A stretch of 64,000 nt of DNA from Streptomyces spiroverticillatus (GTDB lineage Bacteria; Actinomycetota; Actinomycetes; Streptomycetales; Streptomycetaceae): contig BMUX01000019.1 of assembly GCA_014650415.1 (NCBI GenBank), forward strand, positions 62,001 to 126,000, read 5' to 3'. Position 1 is the first letter of the stretch. Each line of letters begins with the position of its first letter. Below the pieces are notes generated by a model. It did no database searches and was not told the DNA's origin. It saw nothing but the letters and a program-made list of their open reading frames with translations. The position numbers and the translations under genes are program-made. Positions 25,601 through 32,831 of the stretch are shown piece after piece.

Positions 25601-26553
25601 GCGGCCTGCTCCGGGACGACCGTTTCTGCGGTGCTGTTCTGAGGCTCCTGGGACACCTGGGGCTCGACCGCCTCCGGCGCGGCGGCCTGCTGCGCCGGAG
25701 CGACCGGAGACAGAGGAGCAGCCGGAGTCTGCACCTGGACGTGCGTCTGCGCCGCCGCCTCGGCCTGCGCGGGCACGGCGGCCTGCGGCGCCGAGGAAGC
25801 GGGAGCCGGAGCGACAGGAGCGGCACCCTCTGCCGGGACGCCCTGCGCGGGCACCGGCACGGGTGCCGTCTGGACCTGCTGGGTCACGGGCTGCGCGGCC
25901 TGCGGCTGCTGCGCCCACGGCGTCGGGCCCTGCGAGGGGATCTCGCCGAGCTGCGGGCCGGGCAGCAGCGCGGCCTCGTCACGCGGGATGTCGAGGTACT
26001 CGGGGCCCGTGGTGGGCGGACCGGCCTGCCGCATCGGTGTGGCGGCGGCCGGGGTGGCGAACTGGCCCGGAGCGGGCGCGGCGACCGGCGTCATGCCCTG
26101 CGGGGGCAGCGGGGCCTGCGCCGCGGCGGCCGGGCCGCGGTCGGCCAGGGACCGTACGACACCGCCGGAGGCGTCCGGCACGGGCGGGCCCATGTGGAGC
26201 GGGCGGCGGGAGACGGGCGGCGTCATCGACGCGGGCGGCGGGGGCATCCGTACGCCGGAGAAGTCCACCGAACCGGAATCGCGGCCACCGGTCTCGTGCG
26301 TGCCGGCCTCGGGCTGCGGGGCGAGCGGCGGCTGCGCGGGGACCACCTGCGGGTCGCTCCACGCGCCCTGCGCGGCGGGCATCAGGAGGAGGTCGTCGTC
26401 CTCCAGGCCGGAGTCGCCGGATTCGCCGGTGTGGGCGGCGGGGTCGGAGGGGTCGAGGTAGGTGTAGGCACCCGGGGCGGGTACGCCCGGCTGCTCCACC
26501 ATGCCTGCGTCCTTGGGCAGTCCCTCGCCCGGGACCTGGCCGGTGTCAGTCAT
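22618..26553 (-). CDS. cobT: BluB-CobT fusion with very long low-complexity N-terminus, 1311 aa
   Basis: Three regions. Residues 1 to about 735 are Pro/Ala/Glu/Val/Gln-rich and almost certainly disordered (short units such as PAEGTPAQGV recur). Residues about 741-955 are a BluB flavin destructase/nitroreductase domain (YDEAEREAVLRVMRERRDIR, FRSDPIPHEVLLRVLEAAH, PQMAPYSSALAVENLWLAAR). Residues about 962-1311 are nicotinate-nucleotide-dimethylbenzimidazole phosphoribosyltransferase (MTKPAGALGMLE, IFAGDHGVHAQGVTAWPQEV, TGEMGIANTTVSAAL, GTGINDEMHARK). BluB converts reduced FMN to 5,6-dimethylbenzimidazole and CobT joins it to NaMN, so one polypeptide makes and activates the cobalamin lower ligand. 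GAGGGG precedes the ATG. Confidence 0.92.
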   Translation of the reverse strand: MTDTGQVPGEGLPKDAGMVEQPGVPAPGAYTYLDPSDPAAHTGESGDSGLEDDDLLLMPAAQGAWSDPQVVPAQPPLAPQPEAGTHETGGRDSGSVDFSGVRMPPPPASMTPPVSRRPLHMGPPVPDASGGVVRSLADRGPAAAAQAPLPPQGMTPVAAPAPGQFATPAAATPMRQAGPPTTGPEYLDIPRDEAALLPGPQLGEIPSQGPTPWAQQPQAAQPVTQQVQTAPVPVPAQGVPAEGAAPVAPAPASSAPQAAVPAQAEAAAQTHVQVQTPAAPLSPVAPAQQAAAPEAVEPQVSQEPQNSTAETVVPEQAAAPEPAEAVAPEGAAPEAVAPEATDAVPAEEPTAPEAAAPAAPASPAAPASPAEQPVAPEGTVPVAPVAEVTPDAASLSAAPSPVSQPGPAHTTPATPIPAQGVPQAMPQGQFVQVEGSVPDGTHLAPTPMAQAVPVAVPVPVPAEGTPAQGVPVAETPQAAAPAPAPAQATPAEGTPAQPVQETPAAGTPEQAQPAAPVDPQPAPEAPVAPVLVAEPEPVAVQQEQAQAEQAQPEAEPTEPTETPAAPAEQPGDVRAEQPDDVPAEQSATVPAPRDGGPAARLAGQPDPEHTEVRAQAADDVQPQQSPAEEPTGPQESAPAEAAAPAEAVQPVVVPSAPQESVPPRPETQPEPVQPAQPIQEESVLSAQPEPAAHAGPEAPQEPIRTPEGPQVIETAEVPENTAETPEPAQAEAPATPAAPGYDEAEREAVLRVMRERRDIRNGFRSDPIPHEVLLRVLEAAHTAPSVGHSQPWDFVVIRSAETRRAMHELAARQRDAYAKSLPKGRAKQFKELKIEAILDTPVNIVVTADPTRGGRHTLGRHTQPQMAPYSSALAVENLWLAARAEGLGVGWVSFFDEREMVRALGLPEHLEVVAYLCVGYVDEFPEEPELLQAGWSKRRPLSWVVHEETYGRRALPGEEPHDLLQETISNIRPLDAKALGEAWERQKRMTKPAGALGMLEIISAQLSGLARVCPPPIPEPAAVAIFAGDHGVHAQGVTAWPQEVTSQMVANFLGGGAVCNAFANQVGAEVCVIDVGVAGDLPATPGLLPRKVRAGTADFTTGPALSREDVLASIEVGIETARDLVAAGNKALLTGEMGIANTTVSAALICVYTGQDPAEVTGRGTGINDEMHARKVDVVRRALDLHKPDPADPIGVLSAVGGLEHAALVGLILGGASLRTPVLLDGVSAGAAALVARAVAPEALAACIAGHRSAEPGHVAALNKLGLRPLVDLDLRLGEGTGALLALPVVQSAARAMHEVATFDSAGVTEK

Positions 26554-27030
26554 GCGTACCCCTCGCTCATCTGTGCCGCCAACGCTTCTTCGGCCGCGCC
26601 GCCTTCCGCCGGCAGGGCCCCGTCGCCCGGAACGACCGCCCGACACGGCCGCGCCCGTTCCTGGTTGAACGAGCGGGGGTGTCGTGCGGCACGTAAGGTT
26701 CCGCGGACACCAAGCATTGTCGCGGCCCTTCGGAGCCGGGGCAGGGAGAACTGCCACGGCCCACTGTGGGCTGCGCCACGTCGCGCACGTCCCGGGTCCG
26801 CCGCACCGCCGGGGGTCCCAAAGCGGGCCCCGTTTCCGGACATTGGCGAACGATCCGCCAACCGCCCATCTGCGGTACAACGATCGGCCAGCCTACCCCG
26901 CGCCACCGACAGCGCTCGCCCTGGGGAGCGATCCGTAGAACATCCGCGCGAAGAAGGGGACATGGTCCCGCCGGATCAGGTACGACCGTCCCGAATCGCC
27001 CCGGGGCGAGGTCCGCCTGCGGTAGGGGCG
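26554..27030. other. 477-bp region upstream of bluB-cobT
   Basis: No gene is evident on either strand. I searched it for a cobalamin riboswitch (B12 box and the GCCACTG-type core) and saw none. It carries the direct and inverted repeats listed separately at 26843-26893. It should contain the bluB-cobT promoter and any cobL terminator (a weak GGGACATGGTCCC hairpin lies near 26958). Confidence 0.5.
26843..26893. promoter_or_regulatory. paired AACGATCnGCCA sites upstream of bluB-cobT
   Basis: AACGATCCGCCAACC (26849-26863) and AACGATCGGCCAGCC (26879-26893) are direct repeats exactly 30 bp apart, about three helical turns. The first is also half of an inverted repeat TTGGCG-AACGATC-CGCCAA (26843-26861). 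The layout suggests a regulator-binding region; no known consensus was matched. Confidence 0.35.
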
Positions 27031-28266
27031 TCAGACGCGGGGGTCGCGGGTGGCGCGCTCCTGGCGGCGGCCGGTGAGCAGGAAGACGACGGAGCGCCTG
27101 CGTTCCTCCCACTCCCCCGCCGCGTGCAGGTCGACGGTCTGGAAGAGGGTGCACTCGACGGCGTACCCGCCCTCCTCCAGGGTGCGGCCGATCTCCTCGG
27201 CGGCGTCCCGGGTCTGGGCGTGCGTCACGATGCGTTCCGGGCGGCGGTCGACGCAGGCTTCGACGACGGGGACGCCGCCGCCCCCGATGCGTACGACGTC
27301 GGGTTCGGGGAGGTCCTCCAGGACGTGCGGGGCACTGCCGCGCACCACCTGGAGCTGGACGCCGAAGCGGCGGGCTGCGGCGGCCGTCCGTACGCACGCG
27401 TCCGCGCTCTCGTCGACGGCGATGACGGCCGCACCGAACCGGGTGGCCTCCACGGAGAGGGCGCCGCAGCCGGAGCCGATGTCCCAGACGAGGTCGCCGG
27501 TGCGCGGGCCGAGCCGGGCGAGCTGGGCGGCGCGCAGGCCGGGGGTCTCGCCGTCGGCGAGATCCTCGCCGTACTCCTGGGAGTTCAGGGCCCAGCCGCG
27601 GAGTTCGCCGGGGTAGTTGCTGTCGTGGCCGAGCAGCCAGCCGCCGCCCTGGGCGGGGGGTGCGGTGCCGCCGACGGCGATGACGACGTTGGGGTCGCGC
27701 CAGGCGTGGTCGGCGGCCTTGTCGGAGGTGAGGACGGTGATGCGCTCGCGGTCGGTGCCGAGTTCCTCGCAGATGACGAAGGTGCGGTGCACGCCGTCGA
27801 GCAGGAGGGCGAGTTCGGCGGGGCCCGCGCCCGGGGAGGTGAGGACGGCGACCTTGGTGTGGGCGCGGATGACGTTGACGGCGCGGCGCAGGGTGCGGCG
27901 GTGGGCGACGACCACCTGGGCGTCGTCCCAGGGCATTCCGGCGCGGGCGAACGCGGAGGCGACGGAGGAGACGGCCGGGACGACCTCGACCTCCAAGCCG
28001 TGTTCGGGGGCGCGCAGGGTGCGGACGACGCCGAAGAAGCCGGGGTCGCCGTCGGCCATGACCACGGCGGTGCCCCGGTGGCCGGCGATCCGGCGGGCGG
28101 CGAGGTCGACGCTGCCGAGCCGGATGCGTTCGGCGCCCGCGGGGACCTCGGGGAGGTCCAGGTGGTGCGGGGCGCCGGCGACGAGGGTGGCGGCCGCGAG
28201 GGCGGAGGTGGCCGCGGCGGTGAGGGGCGAGCCGTCCCAGCCGATCACCGTGACGCGGTCGGCCAT
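27031..28266 (-). CDS. cobL: precorrin-6Y C5,15-methyltransferase (decarboxylating), CobL
   Basis: A 411-aa two-domain enzyme of corrin ring synthesis. The N-terminal CbiE half is a tetrapyrrole methylase (RVTVIGWDGSPLTAAA, VVMADGDPGFFGVVRTL, VEVVPAVSSVASAFARAGMP). The C-terminal CbiT half is a Rossmann methyltransferase (LVWDIGSGCGALSVEATRFG, PDVVRIGGGG). It methylates C5 and C15 and decarboxylates the C12 acetate. AGGAGA stands nine bases before the ATG. It is transcribed toward bluB-cobT but separated by 477 bp, so the two are probably separate transcripts of one pathway region. Confidence 0.93.
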   Translation of the reverse strand: MADRVTVIGWDGSPLTAAATSALAAATLVAGAPHHLDLPEVPAGAERIRLGSVDLAARRIAGHRGTAVVMADGDPGFFGVVRTLRAPEHGLEVEVVPAVSSVASAFARAGMPWDDAQVVVAHRRTLRRAVNVIRAHTKVAVLTSPGAGPAELALLLDGVHRTFVICEELGTDRERITVLTSDKAADHAWRDPNVVIAVGGTAPPAQGGGWLLGHDSNYPGELRGWALNSQEYGEDLADGETPGLRAAQLARLGPRTGDLVWDIGSGCGALSVEATRFGAAVIAVDESADACVRTAAAARRFGVQLQVVRGSAPHVLEDLPEPDVVRIGGGGVPVVEACVDRRPERIVTHAQTRDAAEEIGRTLEEGGYAVECTLFQTVDLHAAGEWEERRRSVVFLLTGRRQERATRDPRV

Positions 28267-28366
28267 CGTGGTCTGTCTCCTGAGGGGTAGGGAGGGGTGC
28301 GCCCATGGGTGGAAGGGCAGGCTGAGAGTACCTGGTCCAGACCACTGACGCGTTCCGGGCGGGGCG

Positions 28367-29017
28367 TCAGTTCCAGTCGGTGTACGCCGACGCGTAGCCG
28401 CCCGCGTCCGCCATCTGGTCGGCGACGCCTTCGAGGTCCTCGGGCAGCAGGCTCCACACGATGAGGTCGGTGCGGATGTTCGTCCAGCCTCCGTCGGTGC
28501 CGTTCTCGGTGCGCGTACGCGCTATCCAGGCGTTGCGCAGGACGCCTTCGCTGATGCAGCCGACCCGCTGGGCGACCTGCTGGGCGGCGGTGTTGTCGGC
28601 GGGGGTGCGCAGTTCGATGCGCTCGAAGCGCTGGTCGCGGAAGAGCCACTGGGCGACCGCGAGGACGGCCTCGGTGGCGTAGCCCTCGCCGCGGGCCCAG
28701 GGGGCGGTCACGTACGAGATTTCGGCGGCCTGAATGTGCCAGTCGGTGCGGGAGAGGTGGATGAGGCCGACCAGGCGCTGGGTGAGGAACTCGGTGACGG
28801 CGAAGACGATGCCGCGGCCCTGGGTGCGCTCGGTGGGCGCGATGCGGCGCACCCAGCGTTCGGCGTCGCGCGCGGTGTAGGGGTGCGGGGCACTCGTCCA
28901 GGCGGTCACCGCCTCGTCGTTCATCATCTCGATGTGCGCGGGGATGTCCGCCTCCTCGTAGGGGCGCAGCACCAGCCGGTCCGTGCTGATGGAGACGTCC
29001 GGGAAGGTGGTTGTCAT
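28367..29017 (-). CDS. GNAT acetyltransferase, RimJ/RimL-like
   Basis: A 216-aa protein of the Acetyltransf_3 (RimJ/RimL/SpeG-like) type. The N-terminus STDRLVLRPYEEADIPAHIEMMND is the usual opening strand and helix. The acetyl-CoA site is YVTAPWARGEGYATEAVLAVAQWLF, and NTAAQQVAQRVGCISEGVLRN is the conserved C-terminal part. Substrates in the family include ribosomal protein N-termini and small molecules. GGAG lies six bases before the chosen ATG; another ATG 12 bases upstream is in frame. It ends 100 bp before cobL starts on the same strand; no link to cobalamin is implied. Confidence 0.88.
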   Translation of the reverse strand: MTTTFPDVSISTDRLVLRPYEEADIPAHIEMMNDEAVTAWTSAPHPYTARDAERWVRRIAPTERTQGRGIVFAVTEFLTQRLVGLIHLSRTDWHIQAAEISYVTAPWARGEGYATEAVLAVAQWLFRDQRFERIELRTPADNTAAQQVAQRVGCISEGVLRNAWIARTRTENGTDGGWTNIRTDLIVWSLLPEDLEGVADQMADAGGYASAYTDWN

Positions 29018-29202
29018 GCGCTGCTCCATACCGAAGGGGCGTCGGGCCAAGTTCGTACGGGAAACGATTCCGCGGTCGTACGGGCGTGAACGCACAGCAT
29101 GCCGCACGCCCCGGGCGACGCGCATGGCCGGGTCGGTGGTGCGGGTGACGCCCGGTCACATGCGCGAAGCCCCGCACTCCGCGCGGGAGTACGGGGCCCG
29201 GG

Positions 29203-29235
29203 CGCCAAGTGCCGTACGGGAACGGTCACTTGGCG
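29203..29235 (-). terminator. terminator of the metNIQ operon
   Basis: CGCCAAGTGCCGT pairs with ACGGTCACTTGGCG (9 plus 4 bp with one bulged T), 20 bases past the metQ stop. No U-tract follows. Confidence 0.65.
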
Positions 29236-29254
29236 GTGGCGCGGGGCGCCGGGG

Positions 29255-30118
29255 TTACTTGACGGCGCCGAAGGACGGGACGACCAGGCCGGTGTACTTG
29301 TCCTCGATGAACTTCTTGACCTCGTCGGAGTTGAGGAGCTTGGCGAGCTTCTCGACGCGCGGGTCCTTCTCGTTGCCCTTCTTGACGGCGAGGAAGTTCG
29401 CGTACGGGTTGCCGTCGGCCTTCTCGGAGGCGAGGGCGTCCTCGGACGGCTTCAGCTTGGCCTGGATGGCGTAGTTGCCGTTGATGACGGCGGCGTCGAC
29501 CTGGTCCAGGGCGCGGGGCACGGAGGCGGCCTCCAGCTCCTTGAACTCCAGGCCCTTCTTGTCCTTGATGTCGGACAGCTTGGCGTCGATGCCCACGCCG
29601 TCCTGGAGGACGATCACGCCGTTGTCGGCGAGCAGGTGCAGGGCGCGGCCCTCGTTGGTGGTGTCGTTGGGCACGGCGATGGTCTGGCCGGGCTTGAGAC
29701 CCTTGAGGTCCTCGATCTTCTTGGAGTAGAGCGCGAGGGGCTCCAGCTCGACGTTGACGACCGGGACGATGTCCGTGCCGCGCTTCTTGTTGAAGTCGTC
29801 GAGGTAGGGCTTGTGCTGGAAGAAGTTGGCGTCGACCTCGCCGGACTGGGTGGCGGTGTTCGGCAGGACGTAGTCCGAGAACTCCTTCACCTCCAGCTTG
29901 AGGCCGGCCTTCTCCGCCAGGTTCTTCTTGACGAAGCCCAGGATGTCGGCGTGCGGCGTCGGAGACGCGGCCACCGTCAGCGGCTTGCTGGTGTCGGCCT
30001 TGGCACCGTCGGTCTTGCTCTTGGCACCCGGGTCGGAGGCCGTGCCGCAGGCGGAGACGCCCAGGGCGAGCGCGGTGACAGCGGCGGCGGCGAGGGAGAT
30101 CTTGATGTTCTTGCGCAC
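29255..30118 (-). CDS. metQ: methionine ABC transporter substrate-binding lipoprotein
   Basis: A 287-aa NlpA/MetQ-family lipoprotein. The signal peptide ends in a lipobox with Cys24 (ALALGVSAC). The mature part has the family's SPTPHADILGFVKKNLAEKAG, DANFFQHKPYLDDFNKKRG, IAVPNDTTNEGRALHLL and AAVINGNYAIQAKL blocks (each read in pieces). It should sit on the outer face of the membrane and hand L- or D-methionine to MetI. GTG start with AGAGGC about nine bases upstream. Last gene of metNIQ, 71 bp after metI. Confidence 0.95.
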   Translation of the reverse strand: MRKNIKISLAAAAVTALALGVSACGTASDPGAKSKTDGAKADTSKPLTVAASPTPHADILGFVKKNLAEKAGLKLEVKEFSDYVLPNTATQSGEVDANFFQHKPYLDDFNKKRGTDIVPVVNVELEPLALYSKKIEDLKGLKPGQTIAVPNDTTNEGRALHLLADNGVIVLQDGVGIDAKLSDIKDKKGLEFKELEAASVPRALDQVDAAVINGNYAIQAKLKPSEDALASEKADGNPYANFLAVKKGNEKDPRVEKLAKLLNSDEVKKFIEDKYTGLVVPSFGAVK

Positions 30119-30189
30119 GAAAAGTGCCTCTTTCTTGATCTTGCGGATGGATCGCCCGGACAAGGAGTGCGGGCTCGGGGGAAGAAAGT

Positions 30190-30858
30190 TCAGGAGGTGC
30201 GGCCCCGGCGGGCGAGCAGGCGCACCGCGCCGTCGCCGATCAGCTGGACGACCGTCACCAGGACGATCAGGACCGCCACGGTGATGAGCATGAAGTTGGT
30301 CTCGAAGCGGTTGTAGCCGTAGTTGACGGCCACGCTGCCGAGTCCGCCGCCGCCGACCGCGCCCGCCATCGCCGAGTAGCCGACGAGGACGATCACCGTG
30401 GTGGTGACGGCGGAGATCAGGGTGGGCAGGGCCTGCGGGAGAAGCACCTTGAAGACGACCGTCGGCACGCCGCCGCCCATCGCCTGGGCGGCCTCGACGA
30501 GTCCGTGGTCGACCTCGCGGACGGCCGTCTCGACCAGGCGGGCGAAGAAGGGGATCGCACCGATGGCGAGCGGTACGACCATGGCGCTGGGGCCGATGAA
30601 CGTACCGACCACGAGGGTCGTGAAGGGGATCAGCGCGATCAGCAGCACGATGAAGGGGAGGGAGCGGCCGATGTTGACGATCACGCCGACGACCTTGTTC
30701 ACCACCGCGTTCTGGAGCAGGCCGCCCTTGTCGGTGAGGACGAGGAGCAGGCCGAGCGGCAGACCGCCGAGCACGGAGACGATCGTGGCCCACAGGACCA
30801 TGTAGAGGGTGTCGATGATGCCCTGCGAGAGCAGCGGCTGCATTTCGGACCAGGTCAC
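30190..30858 (-). CDS. metI: methionine ABC transporter permease
   Basis: A 222-aa BPD-type permease with about five membrane helices. The EAA loop, which contacts MetN, reads VEAAQAMGGGVPTVVFKVLLPQALP, and the opening GIIDTLYMVLWATIVSVLGGLPLG is typical of MetI. The GTG start overlaps the TGA of metN (GTGA), so translation is coupled. Together with MetN and MetQ it imports methionine. Confidence 0.95.
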   Translation of the reverse strand: MTWSEMQPLLSQGIIDTLYMVLWATIVSVLGGLPLGLLLVLTDKGGLLQNAVVNKVVGVIVNIGRSLPFIVLLIALIPFTTLVVGTFIGPSAMVVPLAIGAIPFFARLVETAVREVDHGLVEAAQAMGGGVPTVVFKVLLPQALPTLISAVTTTVIVLVGYSAMAGAVGGGGLGSVAVNYGYNRFETNFMLITVAVLIVLVTVVQLIGDGAVRLLARRGRTS

Positions 30859-31919
30859 TTCGCGTTCTCCTTGACCAGGGCGGGAATCTGCGCCGGTACG
30901 TCGGTGGGCTCGTCGGCGTCCTCGACGGCGTCGACCTGGAGGCCCTGCTCGCGCAGGAAGCCGATCGGCACGACGTTCTCCTCGTACGGACCGGGCAGCT
31001 CGATGCGCATCCGGCCGATCTGCTTGCCGCCGACGGTGTCCATCGCGGCGCCCAGGATCGAGATGTCGATGTTGTACGTCCGGGAGAGCTGGGAGATGAC
31101 CGGCTGGCTGGCGGCCTCGCCCTGGAAGGTGACGTCGACGACGGTGCGGCCGGGGCCGGTCGCGTGGCCGGTCACCGGGAACAGCTCGGAGGCCAGCTCG
31201 GAGCCGGGGGTGGCGAGCAGTTCGGCGACGGTGCCGGTCTCCACGACGCGTCCGCGCTTCATCAGGGCGGCCGAGTCGCAAATCGTCTTGACGACGTCCA
31301 TCTCGTGCGTGATCAGCAGGACGGTCAGGCCGAGCTGCTGGTTCAGGTCGCGCAGGAGCTGGAGGATCGAGCGGGTGGTCTCGGGGTCGAGGGCGCTGGT
31401 GGCCTCGTCGGAGAGCAGCACCTTCGGGTCGCCGGCCAGGGCGCGGGCGATGCCGACGCGCTGCTTCTGGCCGCCGGAGAGCTGGCCGGGGTAGGACTTC
31501 GCCTTGTCGGCCAGCCCTACGAGGTCGAGGAGCTCCAGAGCCTTGCGGCTGCGCTCCTTGCCGGAGACGCCGAGGATCTCCAGGGGCAGCTCGATGTTGC
31601 CCTGCACGGTGCGCGAGGACAGCAGGTTGAAGTGCTGGAAGACCATGCCGATGCGGGAGCGGGCGGCGCGCAGCTCCTTGCTCGCGCGCTGGCCGCGTCC
31701 GGCGAGGGCGGTGAGGTCGACGCCGTCGACGGTCACGGTGCCGGAGGTGGGGCGCTCCAGCAGGTTGACGCAGCGGATGAGCGAGGACTTGCCGGCGCCG
31801 CTCTGACCGATCACGCCGAACACCTCGCCCTCGCGGACGTGCAGATCGACGCCGTCGAGGGCGGTGACCTCACGGCCGCGCGAGTCGTAGACCTTGGTCA
31901 GGCCAGTAGTGGTGATCAC
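30855..31919 (-). CDS. metN: methionine ABC transporter ATP-binding protein
   Basis: A 354-aa ABC ATPase. Walker A is GQSGAGKSS (residues 38-46), the signature is LSGGQKQRVGIARAL, Walker B is VLLSDEATSALDP, and the H-loop is LLITHEMDV. The last 90 residues form the NIL domain (VVDVTFQGEAASQPVISQLS), which in MetN binds methionine and causes transinhibition. GTG start reading VITTTGLTKVY; GGAAA precedes it. It is the first gene of metNIQ and lies behind a leader of more than 200 nt with a small Met/Cys-rich reading frame. Confidence 0.95.
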   Translation of the reverse strand: MITTTGLTKVYDSRGREVTALDGVDLHVREGEVFGVIGQSGAGKSSLIRCVNLLERPTSGTVTVDGVDLTALAGRGQRASKELRAARSRIGMVFQHFNLLSSRTVQGNIELPLEILGVSGKERSRKALELLDLVGLADKAKSYPGQLSGGQKQRVGIARALAGDPKVLLSDEATSALDPETTRSILQLLRDLNQQLGLTVLLITHEMDVVKTICDSAALMKRGRVVETGTVAELLATPGSELASELFPVTGHATGPGRTVVDVTFQGEAASQPVISQLSRTYNIDISILGAAMDTVGGKQIGRMRIELPGPYEENVVPIGFLREQGLQVDAVEDADEPTDVPAQIPALVKENAK

Positions 31920-32133
31920 AGGGTTTCCATCACTGTTGTCGAGTGCGGGGCGGTTCGTGTCCGCCGGACGCACGGGGCAGGTGTCCGGGGGCGCGGCTCA
32001 GCTCGGCTCGGGGGGTCTTGGGGAGCCGAGGGCGCGCGGGCGGGCGGCGCGGTCGTACGCGGGCTGGGTGCGGTGCGTACGGTTGCTGCCGGACCAGGTC
32101 TCGCTTCGGGGCGCGAGGCTCAGGCGGGGGCCC
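31920..32133 (-). promoter_or_regulatory. structured 5' leader between leader ORF and metN
   Basis: Three stems can form in the transcript: CTCGC/GCGAG (32100-32117), CGTACGC/GCGTACG (32054-32081), and an 8-bp CTCGGCTC/GAGCCGAG (32002-32030) that could act as an attenuator. Between the first two, the RNA reads CCTGGTCCGGCAGCAACCGT, which vaguely recalls the CCGGCAACC core of SAM-I/IV riboswitches. I could not complete a riboswitch fold by eye, so this is called only as a candidate control region. Confidence 0.45.
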
Positions 32134-32220
32134 TCAGAAGTCGCACATTCGACACATACAACGAGCACCGGGCGTCATCATCGCCTCGGTCGCAAGGGTG
32201 CGGCTGCTCGTCGTGGTCAT
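32134..32220 (-). CDS. putative Met/Cys-rich leader peptide of metNIQ, 28 aa
   Basis: A 28-codon frame starting MTTTSSRTLATEAMM and ending in RCMCRMCDF. It has five methionines and three cysteines, far above chance for this base composition, with the sulfur residues clustered just before the stop, as in attenuator leader peptides. It ends 214 nt before metN with stem-forming RNA in between. No Shine-Dalgarno precedes the ATG, so it may be read from a leaderless message (a TTTACT hexamer ends nine bases upstream). The function as a sensor of charged tRNA-Met or tRNA-Cys is inference. Confidence 0.55.
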   Translation of the reverse strand: MTTTSSRTLATEAMMTPGARCMCRMCDF

Positions 32221-32260
32221 GGGAACGAGTAAACCAGACGGGTGTACGGAGGGATCACTT

Positions 32261-32300
32261 CTGTCCGAATAGCGGACAGGTTGTGTCCAGGGGTGGACAC
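32261..32300. promoter_or_regulatory. two tandem inverted repeats (TGTCC...GGACA) upstream of the metNIQ leader
   Basis: CTGTCCG-AATAG-CGGACAG (32261-32279) and GTGTCCA-GGGG-TGGACAC (32283-32300) are both perfect 7-bp inverted repeats sharing TGTCC/GGACA half-sites. They end 41 bp before the leader ATG, where the metNIQ promoter should be. A repressor or activator site is likely; the regulator is unknown. Confidence 0.55.
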
Positions 32301-32470
32301 CTTTCGGGGGTGCGGGCCTTTGCTGGCAAGGGGGGCGGGTGGGGGCGTGTGGTCAACGCCACGTCGGCGTCGCGTGCGCGGCAACGCGGCCGTAACGCCT
32401 CCGCCACGCCGGGCGCGGGGGTGGGGGGCTGCGGGGGAAGCGTCCGGAAGCGCCCAGTACGCTCCCTCTC

Positions 32471-32830
32471 ATGCTTGACGCCCTGACGGTCGCGGTCGCC
32501 GTGGCCGCGCTCGCCCTCGCCGCGTGGTGCGGTTACGCCGCCTTCCGCGACCAGCCCACCAAGGACTGGCACTTCATCGGCATGGCCGTGGTGTCGGTTC
32601 TCGCGCTCGCCCAGTTGGTGATCGGCATCGTGCAGCTCGCGCGGGGCGAGAAGCCGGCGGAGGGGAACGTGATCTTCGTGTCGTATCTGATCGGCTCGTT
32701 CGCCGCTGTTCCGGCGGCCGGGTTCATGTCGCTGGCGGAGCGGACCAAGTGGGGGTCGATCACGGTGGCGGCGGGTGCGGTGGTGCTCGCGGTGCTGGAG
32801 GTACGGCTGTATGACATCTGGAGTGGCTGA
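32471..32830 (+). CDS. membrane protein, 119 aa, four helices
   Basis: A small hydrophobic protein with four predicted helices (LTVAVAVAALALAAWCGYAA, FIGMAVVSVLALAQLVIGIV, VIFVSYLIGSFAAVPAAGFM, ITVAAGAVVLAVLEVRLYDI). No family is recognised. There is no Shine-Dalgarno; TACGCT, a -10-like hexamer, ends seven bases before the ATG, which suggests a leaderless mRNA. The next gene starts one base after its TGA, so the two are co-transcribed and probably work together. It is divergent from metNIQ. Confidence 0.8.
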   Translation: MLDALTVAVAVAALALAAWCGYAAFRDQPTKDWHFIGMAVVSVLALAQLVIGIVQLARGEKPAEGNVIFVSYLIGSFAAVPAAGFMSLAERTKWGSITVAAGAVVLAVLEVRLYDIWSG

Positions 32831-32831
32831 G

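Noticed and set aside
26554..27030. Cobalamin riboswitch upstream of bluB-cobT
   Set aside because: I looked for the B12 box and the conserved core on the minus strand and found neither. An Rfam scan would settle it.
22057..28290. A 2077-codon open frame on the plus strand across the cobalamin genes
   Set aside because: It is antisense to cobA, bluB-cobT and cobL, all with clear domains. Long stop-free antisense frames are expected in DNA with this G/C third-position bias, and the translation is Gly/Arg-rich with no family pattern.
28367..29017. Cobalamin-related role for the acetyltransferase next to cobL
   Set aside because: It has the general RimJ/RimL pattern and a separate ribosome site. 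Proximity alone is not enough.
31920..32133. SAM-I or SAM-IV riboswitch as a firm call
   Set aside because: A CCGGCAGCAACC segment is suggestive, but I could not build the required P1-P4 pairing, so it is kept only as part of a candidate leader.
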